9,970 bases of DNA from Elusimicrobiota bacterium (GTDB taxonomy: Bacteria; CG03; SLGR01; PWQF01): assembly GCA_003558145.1 (NCBI GenBank), contig PWMP01000129.1:1-9970 (forward strand), in the 5' to 3' direction. Position numbers and translations under genes: made by a program. Positions 1-7,112 of the stretch are shown piece after piece (the stretch's first letter is position 1; the number at the start of each line of letters is the position of its first letter). Below the pieces are notes generated by a model, which did no database searches, was not told the origin of the DNA, and was given only the letters and a program-made list of their open reading frames with translations.

Positions 1-77
1 AAATAGAAATGGTAAAAACTTCCTGGGGCTGGCAGATGAAAGGGCTTTTTGGTATTCGCGAAAAAGTTCAGGAATAA
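1..77 (+). CDS. 3' end of an unrecognised gene (partial)
   Basis: The third reading frame is open from the window edge to a TAA at 75-77 and gives about 24 residues, including the stretch KTSWGWQMKGLFGIREKV. The stop lies 8 bases before the tilS start, so this is probably the preceding gene of the same transcription unit. The tail is rich in Trp and Gly. I do not recognise the family, and too little is present to assign a function. The tilS frame is also open back to the window edge but has no upstream ATG, GTG or TTG codon there, so that frame is less likely to be the real ending. Confidence 0.5.
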   Translation, partial: IEMVKTSWGWQMKGLFGIREKVQE

Positions 78-85
78 AGATTCAA

Positions 86-1453
86 GTGATCTGCTCCTCT
101 GCGGGAAACTTTACTGACAATATAGATTATTCACTTCCTCATATTCTTTGTGTTTCGGGAGGCAGAGATTCTGTTTTTATGCTTCATTCCCTTTTTCCCT
201 GCCTGGACAGGTTTAAATCCCCGCCGGAAATAGTCCATTTTAATCACGGCCTGAGAAAAGATTCCGGCCGGGACGAAAAATTTGTCCGTGATTTAGCTGA
301 AAAACACACTCTAAAAATCAAAGTTTTTCAAATAGATGTCAAAAAATTCTCTTCCAGGCAGGGAACTTCCGTTGAAGACGCCGCAAGAATTCTTAGATAC
401 AGCTGTCTTGAAAAATATTCTGCCGAAAAAAAAGAAAAAGGCGTAATATTTACAGCTCACACTGCGACAGATCAGGCTGAAACTGTCATTTTCAGAATAA
501 TAAACGGCACGGGCCCTTCGGGAATGCGCGCCATCCGCCGCAGTCGCCCTCTTAAATCCGGTTGGACCCTGCAGAGGCCTATCCTGGATATTAAAACTTC
601 CGAAATAGAAGAATTTCTTCGAAAAAATAAAATTTCTTACAGGACCGACAAAACTAATTTTGATATTTCCATCCCAAGAAACTTTATAAGGCACAAGGTG
701 CTTCCGCTGCTGAAAAAGCTAAATCCGTCCCTTGAAGGTAATATAGCCAGGTCCGTTGATGTTTTTACTCAGGAGGACGATTATCTTCAAACTCAGGCAA
801 AGGAGCTTCTTTCCCGACTGAATCTTAAAGAAGAAAACGAAAAGATAATTATTGAATTAAAGGGTATTATAAGTTATAATAAACCTCTGCTCCGGCGGAT
901 ATTGAGAGCGGCAGCTCCGGTTGACATGGATTTTGAGCTGACCGGGCAGGCCTGTGAAATAGCTTTAGCGGACGGATGTACCAGGCGTATTGACATAGGT
1001 TCAGGCTGGCAGCTTAGGAAAGATTACGGTAAAATTATTTTTGAAAAGCCGGCTGCTCCTGCAAAGCCTTTTTGTTACGAACTGGGCGGCAATACGAAGC
1101 TTTCAGTTTCCGAAGCGGGAATCAGGGTCGCTGCCGACATTGTTGACGGAGTTCCGGAAATACAGGCAGACCCGTTTACCGAAGTATTTGATGCCCGGGA
1201 AATAGATGTCAGCAGGATAAAGCTGCGTTCTCGCCGGCCCGGAGACAGAATTAAGCTGATGGGCGGGGGAGGAACAAAAAAAGTAAAAGATATTCTTATC
1301 GACGACAAGGTCTCCCTTGAAAAAAGAGGCAGGGTCTGTATTTTTGAATACGCGGATAAAATAATCTGGCTGGCGCCGCAGAGGCGTTCGTCACACTGGC
1401 CTGTTGATAAAAACACAGAAAAGGCCCTTGTTCTCAGGATTTTTTATGAATAA
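86..1453 (+). CDS. tilS: tRNA(Ile)-lysidine synthase TilS
   Basis: TilS is a cytoplasmic ATP-dependent enzyme that attaches lysine to C34 of tRNA-Ile(CAU), so that the tRNA reads AUA and not AUG. The N-type ATP pyrophosphatase loop SGGRDS is at residues 24-29. HFNHGLR (about 51-57), TAHTATDQAETVIFRIINGTG-type segment (about 123-143) and RNFIRHKVLPLL (198-209) are family hallmarks. A C-terminal substrate-binding domain begins near residue 381 with RSRRPGDRIKLMGGGG. The length of 455 aa is normal (E. coli about 432). The start is GTG at 86, with AGGA at 70-73 as a distant Shine-Dalgarno; it puts the ATP loop unusually near the N-terminus, but there is no other start codon upstream in this frame. 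Its last 8 bases overlap hpt. Confidence 0.95.
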   Translation: MICSSAGNFTDNIDYSLPHILCVSGGRDSVFMLHSLFPCLDRFKSPPEIVHFNHGLRKDSGRDEKFVRDLAEKHTLKIKVFQIDVKKFSSRQGTSVEDAARILRYSCLEKYSAEKKEKGVIFTAHTATDQAETVIFRIINGTGPSGMRAIRRSRPLKSGWTLQRPILDIKTSEIEEFLRKNKISYRTDKTNFDISIPRNFIRHKVLPLLKKLNPSLEGNIARSVDVFTQEDDYLQTQAKELLSRLNLKEENEKIIIELKGIISYNKPLLRRILRAAAPVDMDFELTGQACEIALADGCTRRIDIGSGWQLRKDYGKIIFEKPAAPAKPFCYELGGNTKLSVSEAGIRVAADIVDGVPEIQADPFTEVFDAREIDVSRIKLRSRRPGDRIKLMGGGGTKKVKDILIDDKVSLEKRGRVCIFEYADKIIWLAPQRRSSHWPVDKNTEKALVLRIFYE

Positions 1454-2012
1454 AAGCAAAGATAATATAAAAGAAGATATAGCCGGAGTTCTGATTGACT
1501 CTGAACAGGTCCAGAATAAAGTAAAAGAGCTTGGCAAAAAAATAAGCCGCGACTACAAGGAAAAAAATCCGGTATTAATATCCGTTTTAAAGGGAAGCAT
1601 AGTACTGCTGGCCGACCTGCTTAAAGCCGTGGACATAAGCTGTAGCGTTGATTTCATTGCGGTTTCGTCTTACGGAGAAAATACAGAGACCTCAGGCGTA
1701 GTAAAACTTATTATGGACCTGCGCGAATCAATAGAAGGGCGTCACGTCCTGCTGGTTGAGGACATTGTAGACACCGGTCTGACGATGGCTTACCTCAAAG
1801 AGAACCTTCTTACACGCCATCCGGCCTCCTTTAAGATATGCGCGCTTCTTTCAAAACCGCAAAGGCGCCAGGTTAATATAGACCTTGATTATATTGGTTT
1901 TGAAATACCTGATGATTTTGTAGTGGGGTACGGCCTTGATTATGATGAAAAATACAGAAATCTTGATTATATAGGAACCCTTAAACCGAGGATATACCAA
2001 AAAAATGGATGA
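1446..2012 (+). CDS. hpt: Hypoxanthine (guanine) phosphoribosyltransferase
   Basis: This enzyme salvages hypoxanthine, and usually guanine, by joining it to PRPP to give IMP or GMP. The PRPP-binding motif VLLVEDIVDTGLT is at residues 101-113. LKGS (48-51) forms the pyrophosphate loop, and PDDFVVGYGLDYDEKYRNL (about 155-173) is the family's C-terminal signature. The 188-aa length is typical. I chose ATG 1446 because AGGA at 1436-1439 is correctly spaced and the residues from there match the family's N-terminus; an in-frame ATG 14 codons upstream lies inside tilS and adds unrelated sequence. It overlaps tilS by 8 bases and ftsH by 8 bases, so translation is probably coupled. The tilS-hpt-ftsH order is well known from Firmicutes. 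Confidence 0.95.
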   Translation: MNKSKDNIKEDIAGVLIDSEQVQNKVKELGKKISRDYKEKNPVLISVLKGSIVLLADLLKAVDISCSVDFIAVSSYGENTETSGVVKLIMDLRESIEGRHVLLVEDIVDTGLTMAYLKENLLTRHPASFKICALLSKPQRRQVNIDLDYIGFEIPDDFVVGYGLDYDEKYRNLDYIGTLKPRIYQKNG

Positions 2013-3909
2013 AAAAAAACAAAATAAAAGCAAACTTCTGAAAAGCCTGTCTTTCTGGATATTTTTAATCATGGCAGCTGTGCTGATATCCAGCTATATT
2101 TCCGGAAGGGAAGAGATAGATGAAATATCCTATAGTGCCTTCAGGGCGCATCTCCAGGAAGGCCGGATAGACAGCGTTGAAATTTCCGAAGAAGAAATAG
2201 AAGGAATGTACGTTGACAGAGACGGGCAAGCCATAACCTTTAAAGCGATCAGGGTTGAAGATCCCGACCTGGTAAAAGATTTAAGAGAGCAGGGAGTTGA
2301 GTTTAAAGGAGCCGTATCCACCACCTGGCTTCATACTCTTGCTTTTAGTTTCGGTCCAATACTGCTTTTTATCCTGCTGTGGCTTTTTATTTTAAATTCT
2401 ATGAAGAGAGGCGGTCGTGACGCTATGAAATTCGGACGCTCCCGCGCCAGAATGCATGTTAAGAAAGCAAAAGAAGAAATAACCTTTAATGATGTAGCCG
2501 GACTGGATGAGACAAAAGAAGAACTTCAGGAGATAGTAGAGTACCTTAAAAGGCCTGAAAAATTTACCGCTCTGGGAGCTAAAATACCCAAAGGCGTCCT
2601 TCTTTACGGTCCTCCCGGAACCGGAAAGACGCTGCTTACCAAGGCCATTGCCGGCGAAGCGGAGGTCCCTTTCTTTTCCACCTCGGGCAGTGAGTTCGTA
2701 GAAATGTTCGTTGGAGTGGGCGCCTCCAGAATAAGGGATCTTTTTGATAAAGGCAGAAGAAGTGCCCCCTGTATAATATTTATAGACGAACTTGACGCCG
2801 TAGGCCGCAGCAGGTTCTCGGGATTGGGCGGTGGCCACGACGAGCGTGAACAGACGCTTAACCAGATACTTAAGGAACTTGACGGGTTTGACTCGCGTGA
2901 AGGAGTTATCCTCATAGGTGCCACAAACAGGCCCGATGTACTGGACCCGGCGCTTCTCCGCAAAGGAAGGTTCGACCGCCACATAGCCGTTCCTCGCCCT
3001 AACAGCAAGGAGAGGCAGGAAATTTTTGAGCTTCATTCAAAAGCCGTCAAGATAGCAAAGAACATAAAGTTTGAAGTCCTGGCGCGCCGGACACCGGGTT
3101 TCACAGGGAGCGATATTGCCAACATAATTAACGAGGCGGCCCTGCTTGCCGCCAGGGACAAGGCAAAAAAGGTGACCATGCACTACATAGAGGAGGCTAT
3201 TGACAGGATCATAGCGGGCCCAAAGAAAAAAAGCAGGGTAATTTCAGAGGAAGAAAAAAAGAAAATCGCATATCATGAATCGGGTCACACGCTAGTTGCT
3301 TTTAAACTCCACCGCACTGATCCCGTGCATAAGGTTTCCATACTTTCCAGGGGTACTGCCCTGGGATATACACTGCAGCTGCCGGTTGAAGACCGTCACC
3401 TGGTTTCCGAAGGGGAAATTCTTGATAAGATGGCCGTTCTGCTAAGCGGCCGCAGCGCCGAGGAACTGATATTCGGAGAAAAAACTACCGGAGCGCAGGA
3501 CGATCTCAGGAGGGCGACTGAGATGGCCTACAAACTTGTAGCCGAATACGGTATGAGCGATGAGCTGGGAGCCGTCACCTTTCAGAGGGACCGGGAAAAT
3601 ATTTTTCTTGGTAAAGAATTGGCCCAGGGCAGCGAATATTCACAAAAAACTGCGGAGCTTATTGACCGCGGCGCAAAGAATATTATTGAAAAGTGCCACG
3701 AAAAAGCTGCGGATATCCTTAAGAAAAACCGAAAAAAACTTGAAACGCTGGCTAAAGAGCTTATAAAAAGGGAAGAAATAGAAGCAGACGAAATCAGTAA
3801 AATTATAAACGGCACAGGCAAAAAGAAACCTGCTGCAAAAAGAAAACCAAGAGCAAAAAAGAAAAAAGCCGGTACAGATGAAAAAAGAAAAGATAAAAAA
3901 AGCAGTTAA
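2005..3909 (+). CDS. ftsH: ATP-dependent zinc metalloprotease FtsH
   Basis: FtsH is a hexameric inner-membrane protease that extracts and degrades damaged membrane proteins and some regulators. Two membrane helices (about 16-32 and 115-131) flank an extracytoplasmic domain. The AAA+ module follows: Walker A GPPGTGKT (202-209), pore loop around FVEMFVGVG (231-239), Walker B IIFIDELDAVG (257-267) and the second region of homology ending in GRFDR (321-325). The zinc site is HESGH (424-428, most relatives HEAGH), with the third ligand probably Asp500 in TGAQDDL. After the protease domain comes an unusual Lys/Arg-rich tail, residues about 606-634. GAGGA at 1988-1992 is the nearest ribosome binding site, 12 bases before ATG 2005. 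The 3' end overlaps folE by 32 bases. Length of 634 aa is usual. Confidence 0.97.
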   Translation: MDEKKQNKSKLLKSLSFWIFLIMAAVLISSYISGREEIDEISYSAFRAHLQEGRIDSVEISEEEIEGMYVDRDGQAITFKAIRVEDPDLVKDLREQGVEFKGAVSTTWLHTLAFSFGPILLFILLWLFILNSMKRGGRDAMKFGRSRARMHVKKAKEEITFNDVAGLDETKEELQEIVEYLKRPEKFTALGAKIPKGVLLYGPPGTGKTLLTKAIAGEAEVPFFSTSGSEFVEMFVGVGASRIRDLFDKGRRSAPCIIFIDELDAVGRSRFSGLGGGHDEREQTLNQILKELDGFDSREGVILIGATNRPDVLDPALLRKGRFDRHIAVPRPNSKERQEIFELHSKAVKIAKNIKFEVLARRTPGFTGSDIANIINEAALLAARDKAKKVTMHYIEEAIDRIIAGPKKKSRVISEEEKKKIAYHESGHTLVAFKLHRTDPVHKVSILSRGTALGYTLQLPVEDRHLVSEGEILDKMAVLLSGRSAEELIFGEKTTGAQDDLRRATEMAYKLVAEYGMSDELGAVTFQRDRENIFLGKELAQGSEYSQKTAELIDRGAKNIIEKCHEKAADILKKNRKKLETLAKELIKREEIEADEISKIINGTGKKKPAAKRKPRAKKKKAGTDEKRKDKKSS

Positions 3910-4438
3910 GAGCTTTCTTGAGGCAATAGGGGAAGACCCTTCAAGGGAAGGACTGAAAGATACTCCCGACCGGGTTGCCCGGATGTGTGAAGAGATTCTG
4001 TCTTCGTACGAAAAGAAACCCTGCTCTCCGCCTGTTTACTTCCAGGAGGAAAAATATTCGGAAATAATACTTGTCAGGGATATAGACTTTCATTCGGTCT
4101 GCGAACACCACCTGCTTCCTTTTTACGGTAAGGCTCATATCGCCTATATACCCAAGAACGGAAAAATAACCGGACTGTCAAAAATAGCCCGTCTGGTTGA
4201 CAACCTCGCCTCCCGGCTGCAGCTGCAGGAGCGTCTTACCGAGCAGATAGCTGACAACATGATGAAAAATCTTTCCCCTCTGGGAGTCATGGTCATTATA
4301 GAGGCCAGTCATCTCTGTATGATAATGAGAGGAATAAAAAAACCCGAATCAAAAGTTACTACTTCAGCGATGACGGGTATTTTTCTTAAGGATAGCCGGA
4401 CCCGTGCGGAAGCTCTTTCTCTTATAAACAAAAAGTAA
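3878..4438 (+). CDS. folE: GTP cyclohydrolase I (type IA)
   Basis: FolE converts GTP to 7,8-dihydroneopterin triphosphate, the first step of tetrahydrofolate synthesis. The zinc ligands are visible as Cys75 and His78 in SVCEHHLLPFYGKAHIAYIP-type sequence and Cys147 in SHLCM. GLSKIARLVDNLASRLQLQE (99-118) and the C-terminal MRGIKKPESKVTTSAMTG (150-167) are typical of the family. At 186 aa it is a little shorter than E. coli FolE (222 aa), mainly at the N-terminus. The start ATG lies inside ftsH, giving a 32-base overlap in another frame, with only a weak upstream ribosome binding site, so it is probably translated by coupling to ftsH. The pathway partner folP follows 4 bases after its stop; folB and folK are not in the window. 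Confidence 0.96.
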   Translation: MKKEKIKKAVKSFLEAIGEDPSREGLKDTPDRVARMCEEILSSYEKKPCSPPVYFQEEKYSEIILVRDIDFHSVCEHHLLPFYGKAHIAYIPKNGKITGLSKIARLVDNLASRLQLQERLTEQIADNMMKNLSPLGVMVIIEASHLCMIMRGIKKPESKVTTSAMTGIFLKDSRTRAEALSLINKK

Positions 4439-4442
4439 AGCC

Positions 4443-5255
4443 GTGAAATTAAGGGAAATCATAAGCGCAGCTCCGGTTATTATGGGCGTGCTTAACGTCA
4501 CCGAAGATTCATTCTCGGACGGCGGAAAATTCCTGGATTTAAAATCAGCCGTAAAACGGGGTCTTCAAATTGCGTCCGAAGGAGCCGATATAATAGACGT
4601 GGGAGGAGAGTCAACCAGACCCGGCGCCCCGGAAATAGATTCTTCAATGGAGCTCAAAAGAGTAATCCCGGTGATTGAAGAGCTTGCCCTTAAAAATAAA
4701 CTAAAGATTTCCTGTGATACCTCCAAACCGGAGGTTGCAGAGGCGGCGCTTAAATCCGGCGCGGTGATGATAAACGACGTTTCCGGGATGAGCTGTCCGC
4801 GGATGAGACAAATTGCAGCCGAAAACGATGCGGCAGTCTGCATAATGCATATGAAGGGAAGCCCCCGTACGATGCAGAAAAACCCTCATTACGACAATGT
4901 CGTTGAGGATATAAAGGATTTTCTTCACAGGCAGGCCTATGCATGTATCAAAAGCGGGATCAATCGGGAAAATATCATTGTTGATCCCGGTATAGGTTTC
5001 GGTAAGACAGTAGAGCACAACCTGGAGATTATAAGAAATATTAAAAAAATAGCCGGTGAATTTCCCGTGCTTGCCGGAGTTTCCCGCAAGTCATTTATAG
5101 GGGCCGTTCTTAACCGGAGTGTAGACAAACGGCTTGCCGGCTCAATTGCCTGCGCCTGTTTTCTGGCGCTTAGAGGCACTGATATGCTTAGGGTTCATGA
5201 TGTAAGAGAGACCGCTGACGCGGTGGAGATGATAAGAAAGATAAACAATGACTGA
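4443..5255 (+). CDS. folP: Dihydropteroate synthase
   Basis: FolP condenses 6-hydroxymethyl-7,8-dihydropterin pyrophosphate with p-aminobenzoate to give dihydropteroate; it is the sulfonamide target. The TIM-barrel signatures are all present: MGVLNVTEDSFSDGG (14-28), DVGGESTRPGA (52-62), INDVSG (110-115), MHMKGSPRTMQ (135-145), DPGIGFGKT (181-189), GVSRKSFIG (212-220) and RVHDV (250-254). Length of 270 aa is usual. The start is GTG at 4443, four bases after the folE stop, without a clear Shine-Dalgarno, so coupling to folE is likely. Its last 8 bases overlap cdaA. The folP-cdaA adjacency occurs in several Gram-negative phyla. Confidence 0.96.
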   Translation: MKLREIISAAPVIMGVLNVTEDSFSDGGKFLDLKSAVKRGLQIASEGADIIDVGGESTRPGAPEIDSSMELKRVIPVIEELALKNKLKISCDTSKPEVAEAALKSGAVMINDVSGMSCPRMRQIAAENDAAVCIMHMKGSPRTMQKNPHYDNVVEDIKDFLHRQAYACIKSGINRENIIVDPGIGFGKTVEHNLEIIRNIKKIAGEFPVLAGVSRKSFIGAVLNRSVDKRLAGSIACACFLALRGTDMLRVHDVRETADAVEMIRKINND

Positions 5256-6054
5256 AATAACTTCCGTTATGGTAACGATTTGGAGCGAATACGTAAGGCA
5301 TATAATAGACATACTCATAAGCGCCTTCGTTATTTACAAGGTATTCACTCTTGTAGAGGGGACAAGGTCTATACAGGTACTTAAGGGAATAGTATTCCTG
5401 CTGGCAGCTACAATTGTGGCCAACCTTCTGGATTTTGTTCTTATAGGCTGGATGCTCAGATGGTTCTGGGTGGTAGGAGGAGTAGCTGTCGTAATAGTTT
5501 TCCAGCCGGAAATAAGGAGCTTTCTTGCCCACCTGGGCTCGGGCCGGCTTACCAGGCTCCTGATTAAAGGCAAAGCCGAATTCATTGATGAAATAACAGA
5601 CGGAATGAAAAAAATTTCCCGCCTCGGACTGGGCGCGCTTGTAGTCCTGGAACAGGAAACAGGACTTAAAGACTACCTCGAGACCGGGATAAGGCTTAAT
5701 GCCGAAATAAGCCGAGAACTGATAGTAACCATTTTTTCTCACAATACTCCCCTTCATGACGGCGCTCTTATTCTTTCAGGCGAACGATTTACCGCTGCCG
5801 GATGTATTCTTCCTCTCACGCATAACCCGGCGGTATCAAAAATACTTGGAACCAGGCATCGCGCGGCGATAGGGCTTTCCGAGGTATCCGATGCGATTAT
5901 ACTTGTTGTTTCGGAAGAAACCGGAGAATATTCCATTGCCAGGGAAGGAACTTTAAAGCAGGGAATAGAACTGCAGGAAATAAGAAAGATACTTACCGCA
6001 TATTACAGGGAACGCATATCTGATTCTCCCATTAAAAGCGAGGCGAAAAAATGA
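5248..6054 (+). CDS. cdaA: Membrane diadenylate cyclase CdaA
   Basis: CdaA makes the second messenger c-di-AMP from two ATP molecules at the inner membrane. Three N-terminal membrane helices (about 17-35, 45-65 and 67-85) lead to a cytoplasmic DAC domain (DisA_N family). The catalytic DGA motif is at 171-173 within LHDGALILSGERFTAAGC, the GTRHRAA motif is at 201-207, and SEETGEYSIAREG (222-234) is typical of the domain's end. Length of 268 aa is normal. The gene normally next to it encodes the membrane partner CdaR/YbbR, often followed by glmM. Here neither is present in full: a 28-codon anchor-like ORF begins inside the cdaA stop codon, and pdxJ follows. The start overlaps the folP stop by 8 bases. 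Confidence 0.96.
   Translation: MTEITSVMVTIWSEYVRHIIDILISAFVIYKVFTLVEGTRSIQVLKGIVFLLAATIVANLLDFVLIGWMLRWFWVVGGVAVVIVFQPEIRSFLAHLGSGRLTRLLIKGKAEFIDEITDGMKKISRLGLGALVVLEQETGLKDYLETGIRLNAEISRELIVTIFSHNTPLHDGALILSGERFTAAGCILPLTHNPAVSKILGTRHRAAIGLSEVSDAIILVVSEETGEYSIAREGTLKQGIELQEIRKILTAYYRERISDSPIKSEAKK
6040..6043 (+). promoter_or_regulatory. Ribosome binding site of the 28-codon ORF
   Basis: GAGG lies 7 bases before ATG 6051, inside the 3' end of cdaA. It is better placed than anything before pdxJ, and it supports real translation of the mini-gene. Confidence 0.5.
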
Positions 6055-6137
6055 AAAAAAACTTTATCCTAAAAGCATTTGCCTTAATAATAGCCCTTAT
6101 CCTATGGATTTACGCAAAGTACTACATTGGTTACTAG
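6051..6137 (+). CDS. 28-aa membrane peptide resembling the CdaR/YbbR anchor
   Basis: This short ORF runs from ATG 6051, overlapping the cdaA stop as ATGA, to TAG 6135-6137. It has a well-spaced GAGG ribosome binding site at 6040-6043. The product is a positively charged start (MKKN), one hydrophobic helix containing LKAFALIIALILWIYA, and a short polar end. That helix matches the usual opening of CdaR/YbbR proteins (pattern LKxxALxxAxxLWxY), which are encoded next to cdaA in many bacteria and regulate it through extracytoplasmic YbbR domains. Here the soluble domains are absent and pdxJ starts 4 bases after the stop, with no decayed remainder between. It could be a reduced CdaR, a new small CdaA partner, or only a leader coupling cdaA to pdxJ translation. 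Overlap, ribosome binding site and helix are seen; the relationship to CdaR is inferred. Confidence 0.6.
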   Translation: MKKNFILKAFALIIALILWIYAKYYIGY

Positions 6138-6141
6138 TTCT

Positions 6142-6852
6142 ATGTCTAAGCTTGGTGTAAACATAGACCACGTCGCTACTTTGCGCCAGGCCCGCAGAGA
6201 GGGAATCCCCGATATAGTTCAGGCGGCCTGCGCGGTCGCAGCCGGCGGTGCGGACAGTATTACCGTACATCTTCGCCTTGACAGAAGGCATATAAACGAC
6301 GAAGACGTCTACAGGCTAAAAAAAGAGAATATACTTCCTTTAAATCTTGAAATGGCCGCCTCCGAAGAAATAGTTAAAATAGCTCTTGACGTTAAGCCCG
6401 CCTATGCCTGCATTGTGCCGGAAAAAAGACAAGAGCTGACTACGGAGGGGGGGCTGGATGTGGCTTCAAACAGGGATATTCTTGTAAAAACCGCCGAAAA
6501 ACTGAAAGAAAGTGAAATAGAGGTTGCTTTTTTTATAGACCCTTCAGTTGAAAGCGTACGTGAAGCGGCCTCGTGCGGAGCGGATGCCGTTGAGCTGCAT
6601 ACGGGCAGATACGCAAACTCTTCCGGCCGGGAGCGCCAAACGGAACTTAAAAAACTAAAAAGCGCAGCAGCCGAAACCCTGAAACTTGGAATGAAGCTGA
6701 ACGCGGGCCACGGACTTAACTACGATAACATTAATCCCGTTAAAGAAATAGAGGGAATGAGTGATTTAAACATAGGTTATTCCATTGTCTGCCGCGCTGT
6801 TTTCACCGGGCTGGAAAGTGCCGTCAGGGAAATGGTCTCTCTTATAAAATGA
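6142..6852 (+). CDS. pdxJ: Pyridoxine 5'-phosphate synthase PdxJ
   Basis: PdxJ joins 1-deoxy-D-xylulose 5-phosphate to 3-amino-2-oxopropyl phosphate, giving pyridoxine 5'-phosphate in the DXP-dependent vitamin B6 route. GVNIDHVATLRQARR begins at residue 5. Catalytic residues aligned to the E. coli enzyme are His43 (VHLRLDRRHI), Glu70 (LNLEMA) and His190 (AGHGL); VPEKRQELTTEGGLDV (92-107) and ELHTGRYA (151-158) are further hallmarks. Residues 212-213 read Gly-Tyr (LNIGYSIV), where relatives usually have Gly-His. I chose ATG 6142, giving 236 aa; an in-frame TTG at 6127 would add five unrelated residues. There is no clear Shine-Dalgarno, and the start lies 4 bases after the mini-gene stop, suggesting reinitiation. 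It overlaps the next gene as ATGA. Confidence 0.95.
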   Translation: MSKLGVNIDHVATLRQARREGIPDIVQAACAVAAGGADSITVHLRLDRRHINDEDVYRLKKENILPLNLEMAASEEIVKIALDVKPAYACIVPEKRQELTTEGGLDVASNRDILVKTAEKLKESEIEVAFFIDPSVESVREAASCGADAVELHTGRYANSSGRERQTELKKLKSAAAETLKLGMKLNAGHGLNYDNINPVKEIEGMSDLNIGYSIVCRAVFTGLESAVREMVSLIK

Positions 6853-7112
6853 TAAAAGGATTTCTTTTTGTCATAGTGCTGGCAATAATATACTGGGCTA
6901 TATATTTCATGCAGACCCCCTCCACTCCGGAAAGCTCGGCAAGAAAAATAAACGCAACACTTCTTGAAACCACGGTTGAGATTTTCAGTACATCCGAAAA
7001 CAGAAACCCCGAAACTCTGGCAGAACTTGTAGAAAAAGGATATATAGAGAGCCTGCCGGAAGACGAAGGAAGGCCTTTTAAATACAATTCCGCTACGGGA
7101 GAGGTTAAATAA
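6849..7112 (+). CDS. 87-aa single-helix membrane protein with pseudopilin-like tail
   Basis: I do not recognise a named family. One hydrophobic helix (about residues 4-21, LFVIVLAIIYWAIYFMQ) is followed by a 65-residue soluble part. The end contains NPETLAELVEKGYIESLP and then FKYNSATGEVK, closely resembling the last segment of type II secretion major pseudopilins and related proteins, where a conserved loop precedes a final Tyr-x-Ser/Asp-x-x-Thr-Gly strand. The N-terminus lacks the prepilin peptidase site (Gly-Phe-Thr-Leu-x-Glu), so it is unlikely to be a processed pilin. It overlaps pdxJ as ATGA and acpS by one base (TAATG), so it is co-translated with both. The context gives no function. 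Its length and intact frame argue for a real gene. Confidence 0.75.
   Translation: MIKGFLFVIVLAIIYWAIYFMQTPSTPESSARKINATLLETTVEIFSTSENRNPETLAELVEKGYIESLPEDEGRPFKYNSATGEVK

Noticed and set aside
1404..1445. An in-frame upstream ATG that would lengthen hpt by 14 codons
   Set aside because: It lies inside tilS, adds residues unlike the family, and ATG 1446 has a properly spaced AGGA.
2392..3036. A 214-codon open frame on the minus strand inside ftsH
   Set aside because: It lies opposite the highly conserved AAA+ core, has a low-complexity unnatural composition and no known motif; it is a shadow of ftsH.
3893..3903. A run of seven A followed by G near the ftsH end as a programmed frameshift site into folE
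   Set aside because: folE is in the +1 frame relative to ftsH while this type of slippery run gives -1 shifts; folE also has its own ATG and a complete N-terminus.
5188..5757. A 189-codon minus-strand open frame across the folP-cdaA junction
   Set aside because: It is antisense to two clear genes, rich in Tyr, Ser and Pro as expected of a shadow frame, with no recognisable domain.
6127..6141. TTG 6127 as the pdxJ start
   Set aside because: It would overlap the mini-ORF, has no ribosome binding site, and adds residues not found in PdxJ proteins; ATG 6142 matches the family N-terminus.
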